Assembly: GCA_945874195.1 (NCBI GenBank)
Contig: CAMCFW010000172.1
Coordinates: forward strand, 1-5,527
From: Chryseobacterium gleum
GTDB lineage: Bacteria; Bacteroidota; Bacteroidia; UBA10329
DNA: 5,527 bases
Direction: 5' to 3'
Shown: piece after piece, positions 1-4,268 of the stretch
Position numbering within the stretch: the stretch's first letter is position 1
Layout of the letters: each line of letters opens with the position of its first letter
Translations under genes and position numbers: made by a program
The notes under the pieces: model-generated
Seen by the model: only the letters and a program-made list of their open reading frames with translations
Databases searched by the model: none
What the model was told of the DNA's origin: nothing

Positions 1-36
1 GGCACCGATATAGGTACCGATATAGGTACCGATCAA
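1..36. repeat. Tandem 12-base repeat inside the lipoprotein gene
   Basis: Three consecutive 12-base units occur at 1-12, 13-24 and 25-36. Units 1 and 2 differ at one base (ggcaccgatata versus ggtaccgatata), and unit 3 shares the first nine bases of unit 2 (ggtaccgat). On the minus strand they encode a Gly-Thr-Tyr-Ile periodicity. The array continues to the window edge, so its full copy number is unknown. Confidence 0.7.
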
Positions 37-129
37 CGCGTCAATGGTATCAGAATCATCGTCAGAATTACACGCAGTGAAGCTGAACACGGGCAGCAGT
101 ATGATGGCTAGTTGTAGAAATCGTTTCAT
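1..129 (-). CDS. Lipoprotein, N-terminal part only (cut by left window edge)
   Basis: Reading the minus strand from the ATG at 129-127 gives 43 codons that run off the left edge. The product begins MKRF, followed by a hydrophobic stretch (residues 5-18) and FTAC, with Cys20 as the likely lipidated residue of a signal peptidase II site. Phe at the -3 position is less usual than Leu but tolerated. Directly after the cysteine comes NSDDDSD, an acidic patch like the lipoprotein export signal that sends Bacteroidota lipoproteins to the cell surface. The visible C-terminal end contains a short Gly-Thr-Tyr-Ile repeat encoded by 12-base DNA repeats. The gene is divergent from the dioxygenase at 213. 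Too little is present to assign a family or function. The start and signal peptide are clear; the surface location is inferred. Confidence 0.8.
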   Translation of the reverse strand, partial: MKRFLQLAIILLPVFSFTACNSDDDSDTIDALIGTYIGTYIGA

Positions 130-157
130 CAGGTTTTAGATTTGGTGGCACAAGATA

Positions 158-191
158 ATTGGTATTCCAATAGGATCGCGGCATACATTTA
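158..191 (+). promoter_or_regulatory. Candidate Bacteroidota promoter for the dioxygenase, with a small palindrome at its -33 end
   Basis: A TTG at 159-161 is followed after 22 bases by TACATTTA at 184-191. This matches the Bacteroidota -7 consensus TAnnTTTG at every fixed position except the last, and the spacing is within the known 17-23 range. A transcript would start about 15 bases before the GTG at 213. The TTG lies in a perfect 5-base inverted repeat, ATTGG-TATT-CCAAT (158-171), which sits between two divergent genes and could be an operator. No equally good promoter was found for the lipoprotein. This is pattern matching only. Confidence 0.4.
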
Positions 192-212
192 TACGAACAT
201 TTAGCACGAGAA

Positions 213-827
213 GTGGAACGGACCTTGGAATCGATTGCCGAACAACTTGATCTGAATGGCATAGCGGTCATAGATGGCCTATTGCCTTCCGATGTGCTTA
301 AAACCCTCTTGCAAGAAGCCGAATGGCTGCAAGACTCCAACCGATTTCATCCTGCCAACGTGGGGCGCGGACTGGCAGAACAACGGATCAGCGAAGTGCG
401 GGGAGACGGCATCCTCTGGTTGGAAAAAGAGACCTTGACCCCTGCACAAAAACAGTACTTTGACTTCTTAGAATCGCTACGCGAACACCTTTCCTGCTAC
501 TTCCGCATTTCTTTGCCACGGTTCGAATGTCATTTGGCAAGCTATCCGGTGGGTAGTTTCTACAGTCGTCATGTTGACCAGTTCCAAGGTTCGAACAGCC
601 GCATCTTTTCCGTCATCCTTTATCTCAACCCAGATTGGAAGGCCGAACACGGAGGGCAACTACGAATACACGACCCCAACGGTTCGTTCGATATTCAACC
701 CGAGATGGGACGTTTCGTCTGCTTCAGAAGTGATCTGGTGGAACACGAAGTACTGCGCACCGAACGAACACGTTTCAGCGTGACGGGTTGGCTGAGGCGC
801 GATGGGCCCACGCGCACTTTTATTTGA
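213..827 (+). CDS. 2-oxoglutarate/Fe(II)-dependent dioxygenase, SM-20/EGL-9 prolyl hydroxylase type
   Basis: A 204-residue protein with a double-stranded beta-helix oxygenase core in its C-terminal half. The iron ligands are visible as H120-x-D122 in the YSRHVD context and H178 in VEHEV. R187, nine residues later in RTRFSVTGW, is the expected 2-oxoglutarate anchor. LYLN (137-139 region) and GGQLRI (147-152) are typical of the SM-20 related group (COG3751). Characterised bacterial members hydroxylate a proline of elongation factor Tu, and eukaryotic relatives (EGLN) sense oxygen, so a cytoplasmic prolyl hydroxylase is the likely role; the substrate is inferred. The start is GTG at 213: an in-frame stop lies at 171-173, there is no upstream ATG, and no in-frame ATG appears before the core. 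TTG at 225 is a weaker alternative. The AlkB-type arginine pattern is absent, which argues against a nucleic acid demethylase. The xth gene follows after 51 bases. Confidence 0.88.
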   Translation: MERTLESIAEQLDLNGIAVIDGLLPSDVLKTLLQEAEWLQDSNRFHPANVGRGLAEQRISEVRGDGILWLEKETLTPAQKQYFDFLESLREHLSCYFRISLPRFECHLASYPVGSFYSRHVDQFQGSNSRIFSVILYLNPDWKAEHGGQLRIHDPNGSFDIQPEMGRFVCFRSDLVEHEVLRTERTRFSVTGWLRRDGPTRTFI

Positions 828-878
828 ATAGGCGGTTCGCTCAGGTTTTAGCATATTCGGACATTCAAACAGATTCAG

Positions 879-1637
879 ATGAAACTCATTTCATTCAACG
901 TGAACGGTATTCGCGCAGCGGCCAAGAAAGACCTTTTGAAGTATATTGAGATCATGAACCCCGATATCATGGGTTTTCAAGAGATCAAATCGAGCGAGGA
1001 TCAGGTGCGCGAAGTACTATTCGGACTCGATTATCACATATATGCTTATGCCGCAGAAAAGGCCGGCTACTCGGGTACGGCTGTTATCACCAGAAAAGAA
1101 CCGCTGAGTGTGAAATACGGCATCGGCATTCCAGAACACGATGGCCAAGGACGCGCCATTACCTGCGAGTTCGAAGACTTCTATTTCTTGAACGTATATG
1201 TACCCAACTCGGGCAGCGAACTGGCACGGTTGCCCTATCGCCAAACGTGGGACGTGGCATTACTTTCCTACATAAAAGGGCTTGAGGCAAAAAAACCCGT
1301 GGTCTTTTGTGGCGATCTGAACGTGGCACATCGCCCCATCGACCTCAAGAACGACAAGGCCAATTACAACAAGAGCGCGGGCTATATGCAGGAAGAGATC
1401 GATGGTATCAACAACTACATCAATTCAGGATTGGTGGACACGTTCCGTCATCTAAACCCCGACACGGTGAAATACAGTTGGTGGAGTTATCGGGCTGGCG
1501 CCCGCCAAAACAACGTGGGCTGGAGAATTGATTACTTTCTGGTCTCGAAAAGCCTTGTTTCTAGATTAAATAACGCTTTCATTCTGAATGAAGTGGAAGG
1601 TTCGGACCACTGTCCTGTTGGAATTGAAATGACCTAA
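879..1637 (+). CDS. xth: Exodeoxyribonuclease III (AP endonuclease, ExoA/APE1 type)
   Basis: A full-length 252-residue enzyme of the endonuclease/exonuclease/phosphatase fold. It cleaves DNA 5' to abasic sites and trims damaged 3' ends in base excision repair. All catalytic landmarks are present: N7 and N9 in SFNVNGIRA, the metal-binding E35 in FQEIK, Y107 in VYVPN, D146 and N148 in CGDLNVAH, D218 in GWRIDYF, and the C-terminal pair D243-H244 in GSDHCP. The NVGWRIDYF stretch is closer to the ExoA/human APE1 branch than to E. coli ExoIII. The ATG at 879 begins exactly at the conserved N terminus (MKLISFNVNG). No clear Shine-Dalgarno sequence precedes it, as is usual in this phylum. The next gene starts 4 bases after its stop, so the two are probably cotranscribed; the dioxygenase 51 bases upstream may share the transcript. 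Confidence 0.96.
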   Translation: MKLISFNVNGIRAAAKKDLLKYIEIMNPDIMGFQEIKSSEDQVREVLFGLDYHIYAYAAEKAGYSGTAVITRKEPLSVKYGIGIPEHDGQGRAITCEFEDFYFLNVYVPNSGSELARLPYRQTWDVALLSYIKGLEAKKPVVFCGDLNVAHRPIDLKNDKANYNKSAGYMQEEIDGINNYINSGLVDTFRHLNPDTVKYSWWSYRAGARQNNVGWRIDYFLVSKSLVSRLNNAFILNEVEGSDHCPVGIEMT

Positions 1638-1641
1638 AACC

Positions 1642-1989
1642 ATGAAATACATTTTGAAAATAGAGGAACTGGTAATGTTCCTTGCTTGCTTAGGATTCAT
1701 GTTGGCAAATGGCGTTCCGTGGTGGACCTATATTCTACTACTCGTTGGCCCAGACATCAGTATGCTCGGCTATCTGATAAACTCGAAGATCGGAGCTTTC
1801 AGCTACAACCTGTTTCATCACAAGGCTGTGGCAATATTGGTTCTCATCGCGGGAATTTTACTTGACTCTCAGGCTGGAATACTTTTCGGTGCCATTCTTT
1901 TCGGCCACTCAAGCATGGACCGGGTTTTCGGCTTCGGATTGAAGCATAGCGATGGCTTCAAGAACACGCATTTGGGCAGAATCGGGTAA
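1642..1989 (+). CDS. DUF4260 family small membrane protein
   Basis: A 115-residue integral membrane protein. It shows the marks of DUF4260: an N-terminal charged LKIEEL followed by a membrane helix (about 10-22), a second helix (28-38) ending in GPDISMLGYL (36-45), the GAFSYNLFHH segment (51-60), two further hydrophobic stretches (62-73 and 78-87), and the C-terminal signature with DR (93-94), GFGLKH (96-101) and THLG (109-112). The family is widespread in bacteria and has no established function. The gene starts 4 bases after xth, so it is likely translated from the same message, but nothing indicates a role in DNA repair. Its TAA stop directly touches the stop codon of the convergent gene. 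Family assignment is by recognition of the motif set. Confidence 0.85.
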   Translation: MKYILKIEELVMFLACLGFMLANGVPWWTYILLLVGPDISMLGYLINSKIGAFSYNLFHHKAVAILVLIAGILLDSQAGILFGAILFGHSSMDRVFGFGLKHSDGFKNTHLGRIG

Positions 1990-2502
1990 TTACTTCTTAA
2001 AAAAGTACGTCTCCAAGTAAACCTCCACCCATTCACCATCCTTCATCGCTCCTACTTTGAACATGTACTTGTCGGGCTTGATCCAGATGAGGGCATCGGT
2101 CATGTAGGTTTTCACTCCGAGCTCGTTCTCGTAGGCGTATTCATATAGAATGGTCTTTTGCTTGGTGCGCACCGTTCCTTCGATCACCTTGTCCCGTATG
2201 TCAGTTACTTTGAATTTGATGGAATTTGAAACCGTGTCCCACGTGTGAACCCCTTCCGAGAACTTTCCGAAATCGGTAAAGGTGGTGTCGAGGTAACTAT
2301 TGGTGGTCATGTTCACAGACGCTTCATCGGCCGACCAACTGTAGGTCACTTCCTGTTTGAAGGGCGCTCCATTCTTCCAATTTCCTTCGGCCTTCCATTC
2401 GGCATTCATCAACGCATCAAATGGCATGAGCATGATATTTCCCTGTGCAAAAAGAGTGATCGGGAGAACAAAGAGGAAGAAAAGTGCTATTGGATTTTTC
2501 AT
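1990..2502 (-). CDS. Secreted beta-rich protein of unknown function
   Basis: A 170-residue protein with a clear Sec signal peptide: MKN, a hydrophobic core at residues 5-18, then LFAQ, with cleavage expected between A19 and Q20 as in many Bacteroidota exports. No lipobox is present, so the product should be soluble in the periplasm or outside. The mature part has alternating hydrophobic and polar strands with turns such as GNWKNG (40-45), VTYSWSAD (52-59), KFKVTDIRDK (96-105) and KDGEW (154-158), suggesting a single small beta-barrel or lipocalin-like fold that binds a ligand. This fold is inferred from the strand pattern; I do not recognise a named family with certainty. The gene is convergent with DUF4260 without any spacer and divergent from padR, from which it could be controlled through the shared promoter region. 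Confidence 0.8.
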   Translation of the reverse strand: MKNPIALFFLFVLPITLFAQGNIMLMPFDALMNAEWKAEGNWKNGAPFKQEVTYSWSADEASVNMTTNSYLDTTFTDFGKFSEGVHTWDTVSNSIKFKVTDIRDKVIEGTVRTKQKTILYEYAYENELGVKTYMTDALIWIKPDKYMFKVGAMKDGEWVEVYLETYFFKK

Positions 2503-2546
2503 GGTTTAAAGGAAAGAATCATTGGGACACAATAAGTGAAATAAAA

Positions 2547-2582
2547 AAAAGTTAATGCATAAGAGCCTTATACCTAATTCTT
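2547..2582. promoter_or_regulatory. Candidate overlapping divergent promoters with a central dyad (possible PadR operator)
   Basis: On the plus strand, TTA (2552-2554), a 20-base gap and TAATTCTT (2575-2582) roughly fit the Bacteroidota promoter pattern for padR. On the minus strand, TTA (2577-2575), a 20-base gap and TAACTTTT (2554-2547) fit it for the secreted-protein gene. Each upstream element therefore lies inside or against the -7 element of the opposite promoter. In the middle is an inverted repeat, ATAAG-AGC-CTTAT (2559-2571). PadR proteins bind short dyads and commonly repress their own promoters, so this is the natural place for autoregulation. Both upstream elements read TTA rather than TTG, which lowers confidence. 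The site is inferred. Confidence 0.35.
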
Positions 2583-2599
2583 TTATGTATCATTGTCCT

Positions 2600-2956
2600 A
2601 TGTATTCACAAGAGCTATTAAAAGGAACCCTGCAGACCATCGTTCTGAGCCTATTGGCCGAGAACGAAAGGATGTATGGTTATGAGATCACCCAACACGT
2701 TAAGGACAAGACTTCGGGAGAGATCCAGCTCACGGAAGGAGCCCTCTATCCTACCCTGCACAAATTGGAGGCGGACGGATTTCTGACCACCGAGAAGGTG
2801 AGCATCGGAAAGCGTGTGCGGAAATATTATCGGCTGACCGAGAATGGCAACAAACAGGCGAACGACAAAGTGAGTGAGTTCCGCAGGTTTTCAGAAACGA
2901 TGAATGCGCTGCTGAACAGTTTCAACCCTAATGCACAACTGCAATGGCTGAGTTGA
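2600..2956 (+). CDS. PadR-family transcriptional regulator
   Basis: A 118-residue winged-helix DNA-binding protein, close to the usual size of small PadR regulators. The hallmark parts are all visible: ELLKGTL at the N terminus, YGYEI (residues 26-30), the recognition-helix region TEGALYPTLHKLE (45-57), and the wing and following strand with RKYYRLTENG (74-83). A C-terminal helix (about 85-105) should serve in dimerisation. I chose the ATG at 2600 although the frame is open from an ATG at 2555: the extra 15 residues do not look like family sequence, and the upstream ATG lies inside the putative promoter and dyad. Such regulators are typically repressors of a neighbouring membrane protein gene that respond to envelope stress or small molecules. 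Its last 13 bases overlap the next gene, indicating translational coupling. Confidence 0.93.
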   Translation: MYSQELLKGTLQTIVLSLLAENERMYGYEITQHVKDKTSGEIQLTEGALYPTLHKLEADGFLTTEKVSIGKRVRKYYRLTENGNKQANDKVSEFRRFSETMNALLNSFNPNAQLQWLS

Positions 2957-4221
2957 CGGAAAATCAGGTAGCGTTGATCGATGCGTACATCAAGGAAAAT
3001 GGCGTGGCGCAGCATGCACTGCAGGAAGATCTTCTGGATCACCTCTGCACCAGTATTGAACACAGAATCCAACAAGGCGAATCGTTTGAGGAGGCCTTTC
3101 AATATACACTCAACCTCTTCGGACCTGGAGGTTTAAAACAGGTTCAAACCGAAACATTCAAATTATTAACCGAAATGAACGCAATCATGAAAAAAGTAAC
3201 GTTTGGTTTCGGGCTGACTTCTACATTTCTTCTCTTGGCGGGGACGATTTTCAAACTCATGCATTGGCCGGGGGCCAACATCATGGTATTGCTCGGAACG
3301 GCAATTCTCGTGCTGTTCTATCTACCCATGATATTGACCCATAAGGTCAAGGAATCTCCGAGAGACGAAGCGCTGCTTCACATTCTCGGCTTTCTTGGCC
3401 TGGCCTCAACCACAGTGGGCGTGCTGTTCAAGGTCTTGCATTGGCCGGGTGCAGCGGTCATGCTAATTGGCGGCATGAGCATTCTGGCCTTTGGCTATGT
3501 GCCCGTCTATTTCTACAAACGCTACCAGACATCGGCCAATCGGTCGGTCACGCTATCATCGTCCATGATTGCCTTGGCCTGCCTCATTCTGATCTTCGCG
3601 CTGATGAAAACTGGAAACAGCATCTATTATGAGCATGGAGTAATGGTTTCGAACGAAAACCTGACGGAACAGACGCAACATCTGACCGAATTGAATGAGG
3701 AACTCTACGGTAGAACATCCGCCACCGGTCTGACAGAGTTGAAAACAGAATCGGACCAATTGGTGGGTCATCTCGAAGCGTTGAAAAGTGAACTGATCGG
3801 CCTCGCGGCTCAGACCGACCCTTTGCAACTGAAGGTTTCCAACCTCTATGAGATGGAAAAGAAGCACGATCTGGCCATTCCGCGCAACCTGATGCTGGGC
3901 ACAGACGATGCTCCGAACAACGGACGCTTCAGTGCCACCGAACTCAAGAACATGTTCGATCACTATCGCACTGCGGTGCTCCATCAGTATCCACCCGATC
4001 TGCGTCAGCTGATGGATGCAAATCTGGGACTACGGACAGATGGGAGTTTTACGGATGCGAAGGGTCAGCCACAGAGTTGGGTCTTGCATCAATTCGAATA
4101 CACTCCGTTGTTCACAGTGATCACAAATATCACGAACTGGCAACTCGAAATAAGACAAATGGAGAATCAGGTTCTCTTATCAACGATAAGTCAGCCCGAG
4201 GTCTCAGACCCGCCAAGGTGA
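2944..4221 (+). CDS. PadR-linked membrane protein: HAAS-like domain, two GldL-like hairpins and a GldM-like periplasmic domain
   Basis: A 425-residue inner-membrane protein. Residues 5-75 form a helical HAAS-like domain (LLDHLC at 30-35, GESFEEAF at 45-52), typical of PadR partners. Two hairpins follow: helices about 84-102 and 112-132 joined by FKLMHWPGA (103-111), and helices about 144-161 and 171-191 joined by FKVLHWPGA (162-170). These resemble the FKxxH membrane segment of GldL, a subunit of the type IX secretion and gliding motor. A fifth helix (205-221) leads to about 200 residues outside the membrane: a helical, coiled-coil-prone part (235-290), then a stretch ending in QSWVLHQFEYTP (377-388) and NWQLEIRQME (398-407), which resembles the first periplasmic domain of GldM. 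The later GldM domains are absent, as are acidic residues in the membrane helices. Translation is probably coupled to padR through the 13-base overlap. Domain resemblances are from memory of these families; function is unknown. Confidence 0.85.
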   Translation: MAELTENQVALIDAYIKENGVAQHALQEDLLDHLCTSIEHRIQQGESFEEAFQYTLNLFGPGGLKQVQTETFKLLTEMNAIMKKVTFGFGLTSTFLLLAGTIFKLMHWPGANIMVLLGTAILVLFYLPMILTHKVKESPRDEALLHILGFLGLASTTVGVLFKVLHWPGAAVMLIGGMSILAFGYVPVYFYKRYQTSANRSVTLSSSMIALACLILIFALMKTGNSIYYEHGVMVSNENLTEQTQHLTELNEELYGRTSATGLTELKTESDQLVGHLEALKSELIGLAAQTDPLQLKVSNLYEMEKKHDLAIPRNLMLGTDDAPNNGRFSATELKNMFDHYRTAVLHQYPPDLRQLMDANLGLRTDGSFTDAKGQPQSWVLHQFEYTPLFTVITNITNWQLEIRQMENQVLLSTISQPEVSDPPR

Positions 4222-4225
4222 GACC
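4200..4225 (+). repeat. Inverted repeat spanning the stop codon of the GldL/GldM-like gene
   Basis: GGTCTCA (4200-4206) and TGAGACC (4219-4225) form a perfect 7-base stem with a 12-base loop, and the stop codon (4219-4221) is in the second arm. It stands 11 bases before the intrinsic terminator stem. It has no T-run of its own, so it is more likely an accessory structure that stabilises the 3' end of the message than a terminator. Confidence 0.5.
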
Positions 4226-4236
4226 GAGGCAACCAG

Positions 4237-4268
4237 AGCCCCGCCTGAAATGGCGGGGCTTCTTTTTT
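4237..4268 (+). terminator. Rho-independent terminator of the padR operon
   Basis: AGCCCCGCC (4237-4245) pairs with GGCGGGGCT (4252-4260) in a perfect 9-base stem with a 6-base loop (TGAAAT), followed by TCTTTTTT (4261-4268). This is a strong intrinsic terminator for plus-strand transcription, 15 bases after the stop codon at 4219-4221. The T-run reaches the stop codon of the convergent adhesin gene. The stem can also form in the minus-strand transcript, but there it lacks a following U-run, so any effect on the adhesin message would be weaker. Confidence 0.92.

Noticed and set aside
1..36. CRISPR array
   Set aside because: The units are 12 bases, directly adjacent without spacers, and in frame within a coding sequence.
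68..340. Minus-strand open frame of 90 codons
   Set aside because: It overlaps both the dioxygenase and the lipoprotein signal peptide in another frame; its composition (Ser/Cys-rich) is typical of non-coding translation.
213..827. AlkB-like nucleic acid demethylase because of the neighbouring xth gene
   Set aside because: The YxxHxD, GGQL and HEV motifs fit the SM-20/EGL-9 group, and the AlkB arginine pattern after the second histidine is missing.
824..860. Separate promoter for xth in the 51-base gap after the dioxygenase
   Set aside because: A TTG at 824-826 is present, but no good TAnnTTTG element follows at the proper distance.
1991..2007. Hairpin TACTT-CTTAAAA-AAGTA as a terminator between the convergent genes
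   Set aside because: Only five A/T-rich base pairs and no following T-run; too weak to call.
2555..2599. Upstream ATG giving a 133-residue PadR protein
   Set aside because: The extra 15 residues do not resemble PadR sequence, and the ATG lies inside the candidate promoter and dyad; the start at 2600 gives a normal family length.
3556..3984. Minus-strand open frame of 142 codons opposite the GldL/GldM-like gene
   Set aside because: Antisense shadow of a well-supported protein; no domain or start context.
2944..4221. Bona fide GldL or GldM of the type IX motor
   Set aside because: The true genes sit in a gldKLMN cluster and are separate; this protein has an added HAAS-like domain, a doubled hairpin, no membrane glutamate, and lacks the later GldM domains.
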